A DNA stretch of 64,000 nt from Roseovarius sp. SCSIO 43702. GTDB taxonomy: Bacteria > Pseudomonadota > Alphaproteobacteria > Rhodobacterales > Rhodobacteraceae. The stretch lies in contig NZ_CP080623.1 of assembly GCF_019599045.1 (NCBI RefSeq), forward strand, positions 2,750,501 to 2,814,500, read 5' to 3'. Shown piece after piece: positions 35,370-44,775 of this stretch. Position numbers and translations under genes: made by a program. Position 1 is the first letter of the stretch, and each line of letters begins with the position of its first letter. The notes beneath the pieces are model-generated. The model ran no database searches, had not been told where the DNA came from, and was given only the letters and a program-made list of their open reading frames with translations.

Positions 35370-36071
35370 CTAGGCATCCGCCCCCTGCCGGTCAACGGGA
35401 AACCGCGCGGCCACGTCCCGCAGCACGGCGATATCGCCCGCCCCGAGCGGCCCCCGCGCCCAGGGCCGGAACCGCAGCCGCACCGCCTTCAGCACGTCCT
35501 CGTCCGAGAACTCCGGCCGGTATCCCACCGCCGTGGCCAGCGCCCGGAACGCGCCCGGGTCCTCGTCCCCGCGCTCCCCGGTCTCCGGCCACACGGCAAG
35601 GCCCTGCCGCGCCAGCCTGCGCCAGTCGAAACGCGGGCCGGGATCGTCCTTGCGGTCGGGCGCCATGTCCGAATGGCCGATCACCCGCTCGGGCGGGATC
35701 TCCCAGCGTGCCATGATCCCGCGCAGCATCGGCTCCAGCACGCGCATCTGCGGCTCGGGAAACGGCACGACGCCGGAATTGGCAAGCTCGATGCCGATCG
35801 TGTGGCTGTTCATGTCCTGCGCGATCCGGCCCCAACCGCCAAGCCCCGCGTGATGCGCGCGCGCCTTTTCCTCGACAAGCTGCCAGCACCGCCCGTCCTC
35901 CGCGATGACGTAATGGCACGACACACCCGCCTCGGCACAGCAAAGCCGCTCGACCGCCGCCTCGGGCGTCGCCATGTTGGTGAAATGCACGATGATCGCG
36001 TCGGGCGCACAGGCGCGCACCCCCTGGTTGGGCGAGCGGCGCCGGATCATCCCCTCCGGCAGCCCGGTCAT
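35370..36071 (-). CDS. N-acetylmuramoyl-L-alanine amidase, AmpD type
   Basis: The 233-aa protein is a zinc amidase of the Amidase_2 family that cuts the lactyl-L-Ala bond of muropeptides. The metal ligands are His29 (IIVHFT), His133 (VIGHSDMAPDRKDDPG) and Asp143, and the core NSHTIGIELANSG is present. No signal peptide is seen, so it works on recycled anhydro-muropeptides in the cytoplasm. ATG 36071 lies 8 bp after the upstream lipoprotein stop and has a GAGG site. Confidence 0.9.
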   Translation of the reverse strand: MTGLPEGMIRRRSPNQGVRACAPDAIIVHFTNMATPEAAVERLCCAEAGVSCHYVIAEDGRCWQLVEEKARAHHAGLGGWGRIAQDMNSHTIGIELANSGVVPFPEPQMRVLEPMLRGIMARWEIPPERVIGHSDMAPDRKDDPGPRFDWRRLARQGLAVWPETGERGDEDPGAFRALATAVGYRPEFSDEDVLKAVRLRFRPWARGPLGAGDIAVLRDVAARFPVDRQGADA

Positions 36072-36078
36072 CCCGGCC

Positions 36079-36846
36079 TCAGCCCCCCACCGCGGTGCGG
36101 AACGGCGCGGGGTTCCAGCCGCAGGCATACCCGTCACCATCGGGGTCGAGCCCCTTGCGGTCCCGCGTCGGCCCGCCCGAGGCGAGGAAATCCTCCTGCG
36201 CCTTGTCGGCCGAGGGGTATTGCGCGCAATTCCGGGCATAGCGGTTGCCGCTCGCGAGGTTCAGACGCCGATAGACCTGCGTGCCGATCGGATGCTTGTT
36301 CTGAAGCGCATAGGCCACGATGTTCGGCGCCTGGTCGCCCGTCCGCGCCGGAAGCGCCTTGGGCTGGACCACCTCGTATTGCGCGCGGTTCGCGGCGACA
36401 CGGGCCTTGTCCTCCTCGATCGAACGCTCCGCGCCCACGGCGTCGAAATCGTTCTCCTGGCTGATCCCGGCCGCGTTCGAGACCGTGGGCGGCGGGTTCG
36501 CCGGATCGGCCTCGAGCGGAAGTTCGCCCGAATTGGCCTCGGCCCGCGCGCGGTCCGTGGCGTCGAGCGCGGCAAGCGTGTCGGCCCCCACGTCGCCCGT
36601 CTGCGCCGTGGTGCTCGCCGCCGCCGCGCTTGCAAGCGCACCCTCGGATTGCTCGCCGCTGATCGCACCCGCGGGCGGCAGGGCGGTGTCACCAGCCAGC
36701 GCCGCGTCGCGCCGCGCCTTCTCGGCGGCATAGGTGTCGTAATTGCCGAAACCGACGCCCGAGCCCCGCTCGGGATTGCTCTCGGGAATGGCCGTTCCGC
36801 AGGCCGCCAGCGCCAATAGGCTCAATCCCGCAAATACGCGTCGCAT
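36079..36846 (-). CDS. Excalibur-type calcium-binding lipoprotein
   Basis: The 255-aa lipoprotein has the signal MRRVFAGLSLLALAAC (Cys16). A long Ala-rich low-complexity region (about 40-150) separates it from a C-terminal domain with the DPDGDGYACGWNP excalibur motif, a short calcium-binding loop. Such proteins are at the cell envelope. It precedes the amidase by 7 bp on the same strand, which suggests a wall-related role. Confidence 0.8.
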   Translation of the reverse strand: MRRVFAGLSLLALAACGTAIPESNPERGSGVGFGNYDTYAAEKARRDAALAGDTALPPAGAISGEQSEGALASAAAASTTAQTGDVGADTLAALDATDRARAEANSGELPLEADPANPPPTVSNAAGISQENDFDAVGAERSIEEDKARVAANRAQYEVVQPKALPARTGDQAPNIVAYALQNKHPIGTQVYRRLNLASGNRYARNCAQYPSADKAQEDFLASGGPTRDRKGLDPDGDGYACGWNPAPFRTAVGG

Positions 36847-36901
36847 GTCACTCACACCCTTTCGATGTCGCAGGGGCCGGTCGGGCCCATCCGACAGGCA
36901 T

Positions 36902-38392
36902 CTACCACCATTTCGCGGGTTTTTCCACAAACCCCGCCGCCTCTTCCAGCGCGTAGGCGCAATTCAGCAAGTCGCCCTCTTCCCACGGCCGCCCGATCAG
37001 TTGCAGACCCAGCGGCAACCCCTGCCGATCCAGTCCCGCGGGCACCGAGATGCCCGGCAGCCCGGCAAGGTTCACCGTGACGGTGAAGACATCGTTGAGA
37101 TACATCTGCACCGGGTCCGCATCCTTCATCTCGCCAAGGCCGAAGGCCGCGCTCGGCGTGGCCGGGGTCAGGATCGCATCGACACCCGCGTCGAACGCCT
37201 CGTCGAAGTCGCGCTTGATGAGCGCGCGCACTTTCCGCGCGCGGTTGTAATAGGCATCGTAGAACCCCGCCGACAGGACATAGGTGCCCACCATCACGCG
37301 CCGCTGCACCTCGGCTCCGAAACCCTCGGCTCGGGTCTTCTCGTACATCTCGGTGATGCCGTCCCCGGCCTCGAGCTTGGCGCGATGCCCGTAGCGCACC
37401 CCGTCATACCGCGCGAGGTTCGAGGACGCCTCGGCCGGCGCGATCACGTAATAGGCAGGCAGCGCGTATTTCGTGTGCGGCAGGCTGATCTCGCGAAGCT
37501 CCGCGCCCGCGTCCGCCATCATCTCGCGGCCCTTGGCCCACAGGTCGTCGATCTCCTCGGGCATGCCATGCATGTGATACTCGCGCGGGATGCCGATCAC
37601 CTTGCCGCGAATGTCGCCCGTCAGCATCGCCTCGAAATCCGGCACGGCGAGGTCGGCGCTCGTCGAATCCTTCGGATCGTGGCCGCACATCGCCTCGAGC
37701 ATGATCGCCGCGTCGCGCACGCTCTTCGTCATCGGCCCCGCCTGGTCGAGGCTCGAGGCGAAGGCCACGATGCCCCAGCGCGAACACCGCCCGTAGGTGG
37801 GCTTGATGCCGGTGATGCCGGTGAAGGCCGCCGGTTGCCGGATCGACCCGCCCGTGTCGGTGCCGGTGGCGCCCAGGCACAGGTCGGCGGCGACCGCGCT
37901 GGCCGACCCGCCCGACGATCCGCCGGGGGTCAGCTGCGCGTCATCGTTCCCGCGCCGCCACGGGTTCACTGCGTTGCCATAGGTGCTCGTCTCGTTGCTG
38001 CTCCCCATGGCGAACTCGTCCATGTTGAGCTTGCCCAGCATCACGGCGCCCGCGTCGAAAAGCTGGCTGGTCACGGTCGATTCGTATTCCGGCCGGAATC
38101 CCTCGAGGATGCGGCTCGCCGCCTGGCTCGGCACGCCCTTGGTGCAGAACAGGTCCTTGATGCCCAGCGGAATGCCGCACATCGCCGGCGCATCCCCCTG
38201 CTTCAGCCGCGCATCCGCCGCCCTCGCCTGCTCCCGCGCGAGGTCCGGGGTGTGATGCACGAAGGCGCCCAGCGCGCCCGCTCCCTCGATCGCGCCGAGA
38301 CACGCCTCGGTCAGCTCGAGCGACGTCACGTCCCCCTTGCGCAGGGCGTCGCGCGCATCGGCAATGGTCATCCTGTTCAGATCGCTCGTCAT
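36902..38392 (-). CDS. gatA: Glutamyl-tRNA(Gln) amidotransferase subunit A
   Basis: The 496-aa amidase supplies ammonia from glutamine for transamidation of Glu-tRNA(Gln) or Asp-tRNA(Asn) with GatB and GatC. The Ser-cisSer-Lys triad is Lys79 ([10 protein letters not shown]), Ser159 ([10 protein letters not shown]) and nucleophile Ser183 ([11 protein letters not shown]). It overlaps gatC by ATGA. gatB is not adjacent, so it must lie elsewhere in the genome. Confidence 0.96.
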   Translation of the reverse strand: MTSDLNRMTIADARDALRKGDVTSLELTEACLGAIEGAGALGAFVHHTPDLAREQARAADARLKQGDAPAMCGIPLGIKDLFCTKGVPSQAASRILEGFRPEYESTVTSQLFDAGAVMLGKLNMDEFAMGSSNETSTYGNAVNPWRRGNDDAQLTPGGSSGGSASAVAADLCLGATGTDTGGSIRQPAAFTGITGIKPTYGRCSRWGIVAFASSLDQAGPMTKSVRDAAIMLEAMCGHDPKDSTSADLAVPDFEAMLTGDIRGKVIGIPREYHMHGMPEEIDDLWAKGREMMADAGAELREISLPHTKYALPAYYVIAPAEASSNLARYDGVRYGHRAKLEAGDGITEMYEKTRAEGFGAEVQRRVMVGTYVLSAGFYDAYYNRARKVRALIKRDFDEAFDAGVDAILTPATPSAAFGLGEMKDADPVQMYLNDVFTVTVNLAGLPGISVPAGLDRQGLPLGLQLIGRPWEEGDLLNCAYALEEAAGFVEKPAKWW

Positions 38393-38676
38393 TCCACCAC
38401 CTTCGGCACCGCAAAGAACCCCTCTCGCGCATCGGGTGCATTGGCCAGCACCTTCTCCTGCTGGTGTCCGTCCGTCACCTTGTCCTCGCGCCGCTTGAGG
38501 CGCATGGGCGTCACGCTCGTCATCGGCTCGACGCCGGTCACGTCCACCTCGTTCAACTGCTCGATGAAACCGAGGATCGTGTTGAACTCTTCCGCCAGCG
38601 CGGGCAGCGCCTCGTCCTCGACCCGTATACGGGCGAGCTTGGCCACGCGCGCGGCCGTTTCGCGGTCAATCGACAT
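38389..38676 (-). CDS. gatC: Glutamyl-tRNA(Gln) amidotransferase subunit C
   Basis: The 95-aa helper subunit of GatCAB starts [17 protein letters not shown] and has the family feature [22 protein letters not shown]. It holds GatA and GatB together. ATG 38676 was chosen because longer frames run through the promoter region. It is coupled to gatA. Confidence 0.95.
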   Translation of the reverse strand: MSIDRETAARVAKLARIRVEDEALPALAEEFNTILGFIEQLNEVDVTGVEPMTSVTPMRLKRREDKVTDGHQQEKVLANAPDAREGFFAVPKVVE

Positions 38677-38811
38677 GGCTGAAATCTCCCGGCCTGTTCC
38701 GGCCCCGCGTTTACCGCCCCCCGCGCCCGCTCGCAAGCACCGAGGCGGGCGGCGGGGCCCCGAGAACGCGCGCCCCGTTAACGATTGGTGCGACTCACCC
38801 TCCACCGACGC

Positions 38812-38847
38812 GATACCGACATGGATACCGACGTGGATACCGACGTG
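38812..38847. repeat. Three tandem copies of a 12-bp unit
   Basis: GATACCGACATG, GATACCGACGTG and GATACCGACGTG follow each other in the gap between gatC and the metal-dependent hydrolase, 86 bp before the hydrolase start. One base differs in the first copy. It could be a slipped-strand repeat or regulator binding units. No gene covers it. Confidence 0.8.
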
Positions 38848-38932
38848 GGGTTCGGCGGATTAACCATTCGTTTGCCGCGGGTCCACGAGCGCCCTATCCT
38901 CAGGGTCGACCACCCAATCACAGGAGATCATC

Positions 38933-39622
38933 ATGCGCATCACGTGGCTCGGCCATTCCTCCTTCCGCCTTGAAATCGCTGGCGAAACCCTGCTCATCGA
39001 CCCCTGGCTCGACGGCAATCCCATGCTGGACGAGAAACACCACGACGCGGCCATCCGGGGCGCCAGCCACATCCTGCTCACCCACGCCCATTTCGACCAC
39101 GCCTCCGAGGTCGTCCAGATCGCCAGGAAGGGCCTCACCGTGGTGGGTCAGTTCGACCTGATGAGCCATTGGGAAGCCACTGAAAACCTTGAGGTAATCG
39201 GCTTCAACAAGGGCGGCACGATCAGCATCGGCGACGTCTCCGTCACCATGGTCCATGCCACCCATTCCTCGAGCTTCTCCACCGATGACGGCCCCCATGT
39301 TCCGGGCACCGAATGCGGCTTCATCATCGCAGGCGAGGGCCACACGATCTACGTCTCGGGCGACACCGACGTGATGGCCGACATGGGCGTCTTTCACGAT
39401 CTCCATGCACCCGATATCGGCATCCTCTGCGCCGGCGGGCATTTCACCATGGACATGAAACGCGCAGCTTACGCGGCGAAAAAATTCTTCGATTTCAAGA
39501 CCGTGATCCCCTGCCACTACAAGACCTTCCCGGTCCTCGAACAATCCGCCGAGGCGCTGGTCGAGGCCCTGCTGGGCGTGAACGTGATCGAACCCGAGGT
39601 GATGAAACCCATCGAGATCTGA
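38933..39622 (+). CDS. UPF0173 metal-dependent hydrolase (MBL fold)
   Basis: The 229-aa protein has the metallo-beta-lactamase fold with ITWLGHSSFRLE at the start and the ligand motif THAHFDH near residue 45, followed by GTECGFIIAGEGHTIYVSGDTD and a final PCHYKTFP. Family members (UPF0173) are single-domain hydrolases of unknown substrate. AGGAG lies before ATG. Confidence 0.92.
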   Translation: MRITWLGHSSFRLEIAGETLLIDPWLDGNPMLDEKHHDAAIRGASHILLTHAHFDHASEVVQIARKGLTVVGQFDLMSHWEATENLEVIGFNKGGTISIGDVSVTMVHATHSSSFSTDDGPHVPGTECGFIIAGEGHTIYVSGDTDVMADMGVFHDLHAPDIGILCAGGHFTMDMKRAAYAAKKFFDFKTVIPCHYKTFPVLEQSAEALVEALLGVNVIEPEVMKPIEI

Positions 39623-39638
39623 CCGCCATCGCGCCCTC

Positions 39639-40220
39639 TCAGGTTCCGGCGCGGGCCAGGTCGTCCGCGTCGTCCACGTCGCGCAACCTCTCCACCAGCG
39701 CGTGAGAGGCCCCTCCAAGCGTCCCGATACTGTCCGAAAGCGCGTGCTCGCTCGACCACCGCACCCCCTCGAAGAGACGCGGCGGCAGGGCGCGCCTCCC
39801 GCGCCAGCCCACCAGCCAAAAGCCTCCGTCTTCCGCCGGGCCGAACACCGCGTCGTGGCGCCCCAACACCTTGAAAGCATGGGCGATATGGCGCGCCCGC
39901 ACGCCCGGCACATCGCCACCGATCACGCAGGCCGGGCCGGGCCGCGCGTGCCGCATGACCCGCGCCATCCGCGCGCCCAGGTCGCCCTGGCCCTGCGCCA
40001 CGCGCGGCAGATGCGCGGGCCAGGTCCGCGAGGTCATCGCGCCCTCCGGCGCCACGGCCAACGTCACCGACCAGCGCGGGTCCTCGACCTCGCGCAAGAG
40101 GCGCCCCACCTGGTGGCGAAACCACCACGCGGCCTCCACCATGCCGATCTCGCGTCCGAGCCGCGTCTTGACCCGGCCGGGGCGCGGCTCTTTCAGCATG
40201 ATGTAGAGCTGCCCCCGCAT
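39639..40220 (-). CDS. DUF2064 glycosyltransferase-like protein
   Basis: The 193-aa protein starts MRGQLYIMLKEPRPGRVKTRLGREI and contains CVIGGDVPGVRARHIAHAF and FGPAEDGGFWLVG, the features of the DUF2064/TIGR04282 family of GT-A-fold transferases. Members have been tied to arsenosugar or related sugar biosynthesis, but no arsenic gene is near. The stop is 6 bp before the dapE stop side of the same strand, so dapE and this gene probably form one transcript with dapE first. Confidence 0.85.
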   Translation of the reverse strand: MRGQLYIMLKEPRPGRVKTRLGREIGMVEAAWWFRHQVGRLLREVEDPRWSVTLAVAPEGAMTSRTWPAHLPRVAQGQGDLGARMARVMRHARPGPACVIGGDVPGVRARHIAHAFKVLGRHDAVFGPAEDGGFWLVGWRGRRALPPRLFEGVRWSSEHALSDSIGTLGGASHALVERLRDVDDADDLARAGT

Positions 40221-40226
40221 GTGCCG

Positions 40227-41381
40227 TCAGGAGAAGTAATCGCGCAGGATACGCGCGTAAATGGCCTTGAGTTGCGTGATCTGGTCAATCTCGACCCGCT
40301 CGTCCACCTGGTGCATCGTGCGCCCGACAAGGCCGAATTCCACCACCGGGCAATGATCGCGCACGAAGCGCGCATCCGACGTGCCGCCCGATGTCGAAAG
40401 GACCGGCGCCACGCCGGTCTCCGCCTCGACCGCAGTCGCGACCAGCGATGACAGCTCTCCCGGCGGGGTAAGAAATGATTCACCACTTACCTTTACCCTC
40501 ATCCTCGCCTCGACATCGAACTCGCGCGCCACGCGGTCCAGATGGTCCTGCAACCACGCGGTCAGGCTCTCGCCGCTATGCGCGTCGTTGAACCGGATGT
40601 TCACCGTCGCGCGGGTTTCGGCGGGGATGACGTTGGTCGCCGGGTTCCCGGTATCGATCGTCACGACCGCAAGGGTCGAGGCGTCGAAATGCTCCGTGCC
40701 CTCGTCCAGCGGGTGCGACGACAGCCGATCCACCAGCCGCGCCATCGCGGGCAGCGGGTTCTTCGCGCGATGCGGATAGGCCGAATGGCCCTGCTCGCCC
40801 CTGACGGTGATCCACGCGGTCATCGAGCCGCGCCGCCCGATCTTGATCATCTCGCCCATGCGGTCGGGGCAGGTGGGCTCGCCCACAAGGCAATGGGTCA
40901 TCGCCTCGCCTTGCGCCTCCATCCAGTCGAGAAGCGCGCGCGTTCCGTGCTCGGCATCGCCTTCCTCGTCGCCCGTGATGGCAAGGAGGATCGCCCCGTT
41001 CCCTGCCGGCGCGCCGCGAACATGGTCGATCGCCGCCGCCACGAAGGCCGCGACGCCCGATTTCATGTCCGTGGCCCCGCGCCCCCAGAGATAGCCGTCG
41101 TGCATCTCGGCCCCGAAGGGATCGACGCTCCACGCGCTTTCGTCGCCCACCGGCACAACGTCCGTGTGCCCGTTGAACCCGAAGCTGCGCGCCGCGCCCT
41201 TTCCGCCCCAGCGCGCGAAAAGGTTGGCGATGCCCTCCCGGTCGACCCGCGTGCAGTCGAACCCGGCCGCCTCGAGGCGCTCCTGCAACAGGCGCAGCGC
41301 GCCGCCCTCCTCGGGCGTGACCGATGCGCAGCGCACAAGCTCCGCGGTCAATGCGACGGGATCCGTCGGGGTGTCGCTCAT
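40227..41381 (-). CDS. dapE: Succinyl-diaminopimelate desuccinylase
   Basis: The 384-aa zinc peptidase-like enzyme removes succinate from N-succinyl-L,L-diaminopimelate in lysine and cell-wall synthesis. The metal and catalytic motifs are [38 protein letters not shown] and the late [12 protein letters not shown] 41381 has GGAGG upstream. dapD is encoded about 5 kb further on the same strand, so two steps of the succinylase branch are in the window. Confidence 0.94.
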   Translation of the reverse strand: MSDTPTDPVALTAELVRCASVTPEEGGALRLLQERLEAAGFDCTRVDREGIANLFARWGGKGAARSFGFNGHTDVVPVGDESAWSVDPFGAEMHDGYLWGRGATDMKSGVAAFVAAAIDHVRGAPAGNGAILLAITGDEEGDAEHGTRALLDWMEAQGEAMTHCLVGEPTCPDRMGEMIKIGRRGSMTAWITVRGEQGHSAYPHRAKNPLPAMARLVDRLSSHPLDEGTEHFDASTLAVVTIDTGNPATNVIPAETRATVNIRFNDAHSGESLTAWLQDHLDRVAREFDVEARMRVKVSGESFLTPPGELSSLVATAVEAETGVAPVLSTSGGTSDARFVRDHCPVVEFGLVGRTMHQVDERVEIDQITQLKAIYARILRDYFS

Positions 41382-41702
41382 CTCTCTTTCCTCCGGGTCT
41401 GGACTTGTTTTCCGGCGTAGCGGGTTTGCCCGCCCCTCGCAATCGCCGCGCCTGCGCCCCCTGCGCAAAGATGCCACAGGTTTCCCTCATCGCGCCCCGG
41501 ACGATAAAAAAGTTACCAATTCAGCGCCTTGCTAGCCTAAATTGAGGCAAAACAATGACACCCGAGGCAGGGTAACAGGCAGGCCGCAAAGGCCACAGGG
41601 TCGAGCAGGCACGAAAAATCCGGCCCAGATTTCGCGGAATTTCTCCGCGGCCCATCGCCATGTTGCGCTGTCTCCCACCGCGAGGCCGGAGCAGATAGAG
41701 AC
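41382..41702. other. 321-bp divergent intergenic region
   Basis: The region lies between dapE (minus) and the Hint protein gene (plus). No gene was found. The centre (41510-41560, GATAAAAAAGTTACCAATTC ... AAAACAATG) is clearly AT-rich and may hold promoters; TTACCA and TAGCCT spaced 16 bp are one weak possibility. A small hairpin TTTCGCGGAATTTCTCCGCGG is broken into imperfect arms near 41630. Confidence 0.5.
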
Positions 41703-43283
41703 ATGGTTGCAGGCGTAGAAATTCCCATCGACCGCAATGCCAGTGCCGTGCAGATGGCGCAGGAAATCTTCGGGTCGGGCGTCACCATCAACAGCGCGTC
41801 CTATACCGGCGACCGCGACAGCTCGGGGATATGGTCGAACGGCGATGCGATCTCTCCCGGTGTCATGCCGGGCGACCGGGGGGTCATGTTCTCGACCGGC
41901 GATGTGCGCGGCTTCACGAATAACGGCTCGCAGTCGAACTACTACAGCAACCGCACCACGAATTCCTCGGGCGAGAACAACAATCCCGACTTCAACGCGG
42001 CCGCGGGCACCAACACCTACGACGCCTCCTATCTCGACGTCGATTTCACCCCCACGGGCGACATGATGACGATGCAGTTCGTCTTCGCGTCCGAGGAATA
42101 TCCCGAATACGCGGTCGGCGCCTACCAGGACTTCGTCGGCGTCTGGATCAACGGCACGCAGGTCGAACTCGGCGTGGGCGATGGCGATGTCGACCCCAAC
42201 AACCTCAATGCCGGTGCCAACCAGAACCTCTTCATCGACAACACCTCGGACCAGTACAACACCGAGATGGACGGCTTCACCGTCAAACTGACGCTCAAGA
42301 TCCCGGTCAACAGCGGCCAGGTCAACTCGATCCGCATCGGCATCGCGGACGTGCTCGACAACCGCTACGATTCAACGCTCCTCGTCGCGGCCGACAGCGT
42401 TCAGACCACGCTCATCGCCAGTGACGACAGCACCAACCTCTTTCCAACCGGGTCCAAGATCATCGACGTGCTGGGCAACGACACGAACAATGGCCTTGGC
42501 ACCATGGTCGTGACCCATATCAACAACCAGGCCGTGAACCCCGGCGACAGCGTCACCCTCTCGACCGGGCAGACGGTGCAGCTCAACTACGACGGCACCC
42601 TTACCGTGACCGGGGACGGCGACACCGAGCAGTTCAACTTCACCTACGAGGTCAGCAACCAGACCGGCCAGACCGACACCGCCTTCGTGCTGGTCGATTC
42701 CGTGCCGTGCTTCGTCGCGGGCACCCGGATCAGGACACCGGATGGCGAGGTGCCGATCGAGACGCTGGCCCCCGGCGACCTCGTTCTCACCCGCGACAAC
42801 GGCCCGCAACCGCTTCGCTGGATCGGCGAGCGGCGCGTGCCCGCCAAGGGCGATTTCGCCCCGATCCACTTCGCCCCCAACACGCTGGGCCGGCATGGTC
42901 GGCTTTTCCTCTCGCCGCTCCACCGGGTGCTCATTCGCGACGCGGTGGCCGAGTTGCTCTTCGGCGAGGACGAGGTGCTCGTCGCCGCGCGCGACCTGGT
43001 CAACGACCGCACCATCCGCCGCGTCGAGGGCGGCATGGTCGATTACGTCCATATCCTCTTCGACCGGCACGAGGTCGTCTTTTCCGAAGGGCTCGAAACC
43101 GAAAGCTTCCTGCCCGGTCCCCAGTTCGCCAACAGTTTCGAGGCGGAGATCGTCGAGGAGATCTGCACCCTTTTCCCCGAGATCGACCCGGCGACCGGCG
43201 CAGGCTACAGCCCCGCCGCGCGCAGGACGCTCAAGCCCTACGAGGCCGCGCTTCTCACGCCGGCCCTCACGCGGGTCGCCTGA
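41703..43283 (+). CDS. Choice-of-anchor L and Hint domain protein, Cys intact
   Basis: The 526-aa acidic protein has a choice-of-anchor L-type domain (about 15-230, with QFVFASEEYPEYAVGAYQDFVGVWING), a short cadherin-like or Ig-like segment (240-330, ending TAFVLVDSVP) and a Hint_2 domain from Cys336: PCFVAGTRIRTPDGEVPIETLAPGD and LHRVLIRDAVAELLFGED. Cys at the first position and His in LHRV keep the self-cleavage elements. There is no classical signal peptide, as is common for proteins exported by type I systems. A domain N-terminal to Hint may be released or joined to a nucleophile. The exact substrate is unknown. Confidence 0.87.
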   Translation: MVAGVEIPIDRNASAVQMAQEIFGSGVTINSASYTGDRDSSGIWSNGDAISPGVMPGDRGVMFSTGDVRGFTNNGSQSNYYSNRTTNSSGENNNPDFNAAAGTNTYDASYLDVDFTPTGDMMTMQFVFASEEYPEYAVGAYQDFVGVWINGTQVELGVGDGDVDPNNLNAGANQNLFIDNTSDQYNTEMDGFTVKLTLKIPVNSGQVNSIRIGIADVLDNRYDSTLLVAADSVQTTLIASDDSTNLFPTGSKIIDVLGNDTNNGLGTMVVTHINNQAVNPGDSVTLSTGQTVQLNYDGTLTVTGDGDTEQFNFTYEVSNQTGQTDTAFVLVDSVPCFVAGTRIRTPDGEVPIETLAPGDLVLTRDNGPQPLRWIGERRVPAKGDFAPIHFAPNTLGRHGRLFLSPLHRVLIRDAVAELLFGEDEVLVAARDLVNDRTIRRVEGGMVDYVHILFDRHEVVFSEGLETESFLPGPQFANSFEAEIVEEICTLFPEIDPATGAGYSPAARRTLKPYEAALLTPALTRVA

Positions 43284-43288
43284 GACGC

Positions 43289-44389
43289 ATGGCCTGGATC
43301 GCCATCGCCGACCACGACGGGGGGCGTTACGCCCCGGGCGGGCTGGGCCGCGGCTCGGCACGAACGCCCGACCTGTCCGCGGACACGCTCGTCCGGCGCG
43401 GCACGATCATGGTCGAGACGCGCTTCTCCGCCACCTCGCGGCCCCAGACCCTTCTCGCCTTCCGCCACGCCTACCCGAACGAGGGCGGCTTCTCGCTCCG
43501 CGCCCTTCCGCGAGGCGGCGTCACGCTGGCACAGAATTTCGGCTCCGAGCTTCTTCACACCACGATCCCGCATGGCAAGGATGCGCGCTCGGACCTCGTG
43601 CGCATCATCTATTGCTGGGATTGCGCCGCGGGCGCGGCGCGGCTGACGATCGAGGGGCTCGACGACGGACACCGCGTCACGCGCGAGCTGTCGCGCGCCT
43701 GCCCCATCCCGCTCGCCGACATGCGCCGGCTCGGACAGGCGGGCGGCGTCTGCGAGATGGACAGCGAGGTCGTCTTCGCCGCGATGGCCGATCACATGCA
43801 TCCGCTGGGCCCGTTGCCGGGGCTTGGCGCGCATGTTCCGGTGATGACGCCCAATGGCCCGGTGCGCGCGTCGCTCCTGCGGCGCGGAGATACCGTCTGC
43901 ACGGCCGCCGGCGATGTCGTGCCGATCCTTCAGACAGTGCGCCTCACCGTGCCGGCGCGCGGTGCGTTCCGGCCCGTGCGGCTTCGCGCCCCGTTCTTCG
44001 GGCTCGACCGCGACACTTTCGTCGCGTCCCACCAGAGGCTCGTCATGTCAGGATCGGACGTCGAGTACATGTTCGGCACCGAGGCCGTTCTCGTCCCCGC
44101 GCGCTGCGTGGTCAACGACAGTTCCGCCTTCTTCTGCGATCCGGCGCCGGACGCGCCCGACGTGGTGACCTATCACCACGTCCTCCTGCCGAGCCACCAG
44201 GCGATCCTGACCGACGGATGCCGCCTCGAAAGCCTCTACATAGGACGCCTCCGGCGCGACAAGGCGACGCTCGCCCGCAGCGTGCTCGCGCATTGCCGGC
44301 ACGCCCGGCTCCCCGAACATGCGCGCCCGCTGTCACCTGTGCTGAAACCGTTCGAGGCCATCACCCTCGTGCGCGCCAAGGTCGCCTGA
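43289..44389 (+). CDS. Hint-domain protein lacking the nucleophilic Cys
   Basis: The 366-aa protein follows the Cys-intact Hint protein by 5 bp. Residues 1-150 resemble a small beta-rich domain (SLRALPRGGVTLAQNFGSELLHTTI). The Hint_2-like part begins near residue 188 (GAHVPVMTPNGPVRASLLRRGD) and continues with FVASHQRLVMSGSDVEYMFGTEAVLVPAR. Where Cys336 stands in the neighbour there is Gly here (GLGAHVP). The second-block His (SHQRLV) is kept. It is likely co-expressed with the neighbour and could be its partner or substrate. Confidence 0.82.
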   Translation: MAWIAIADHDGGRYAPGGLGRGSARTPDLSADTLVRRGTIMVETRFSATSRPQTLLAFRHAYPNEGGFSLRALPRGGVTLAQNFGSELLHTTIPHGKDARSDLVRIIYCWDCAAGAARLTIEGLDDGHRVTRELSRACPIPLADMRRLGQAGGVCEMDSEVVFAAMADHMHPLGPLPGLGAHVPVMTPNGPVRASLLRRGDTVCTAAGDVVPILQTVRLTVPARGAFRPVRLRAPFFGLDRDTFVASHQRLVMSGSDVEYMFGTEAVLVPARCVVNDSSAFFCDPAPDAPDVVTYHHVLLPSHQAILTDGCRLESLYIGRLRRDKATLARSVLAHCRHARLPEHARPLSPVLKPFEAITLVRAKVA

Positions 44390-44423
44390 CAGGCGCCGGG
44401 CCACCCTCGCGCGGGTCTTGGGC

Positions 44424-44744
44424 CTAATCGTCGAAGGGCGTCACCTGCGCCACGATCACCGCGTTCTCCTCGAGCGCACGCATCATCAAAGCACGCTCCT
44501 CCGCGTCGATCTCGTGCCCTTCCGCCTCGCGTTCCTCGAGCGTGCCGTAACCGGTCACGTCAAGGGGCGCGGTATCCGCCTGCTTCAGGATCGCCACCGT
44601 CTCGCGCACCGCCTCGGCCTCGTCCACGCCCGACGCATAGACGACAAGCGCCGCACCGCTCGCACCCTCGGGAAGCCCGTCACCGGCCTTCCGCCCGATC
44701 TCGACCACGAGAGTATAGACCTTCTGCTGTCTGTCCTTGCTCAT
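44424..44744 (-). CDS. Hypothetical cytoplasmic protein
   Basis: The 106-aa acidic protein begins MSKDRQQKVYTLVVEIGRK and ends MMRALEENAVIVAQVTPFDD. The pattern of alternating beta and helical stretches (ALVVYASGVDEAEAVRETVAILKQ) suggests a small alpha/beta fold. No family was recognised. It sits downstream of the antiporter gene on the same strand with 31 bp between. Confidence 0.7.
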   Translation of the reverse strand: MSKDRQQKVYTLVVEIGRKAGDGLPEGASGAALVVYASGVDEAEAVRETVAILKQADTAPLDVTGYGTLEEREAEGHEIDAEERALMMRALEENAVIVAQVTPFDD

Positions 44745-44775
44745 GGCCACTCTTTCGCGCCCGGCCCCGGGGGTG

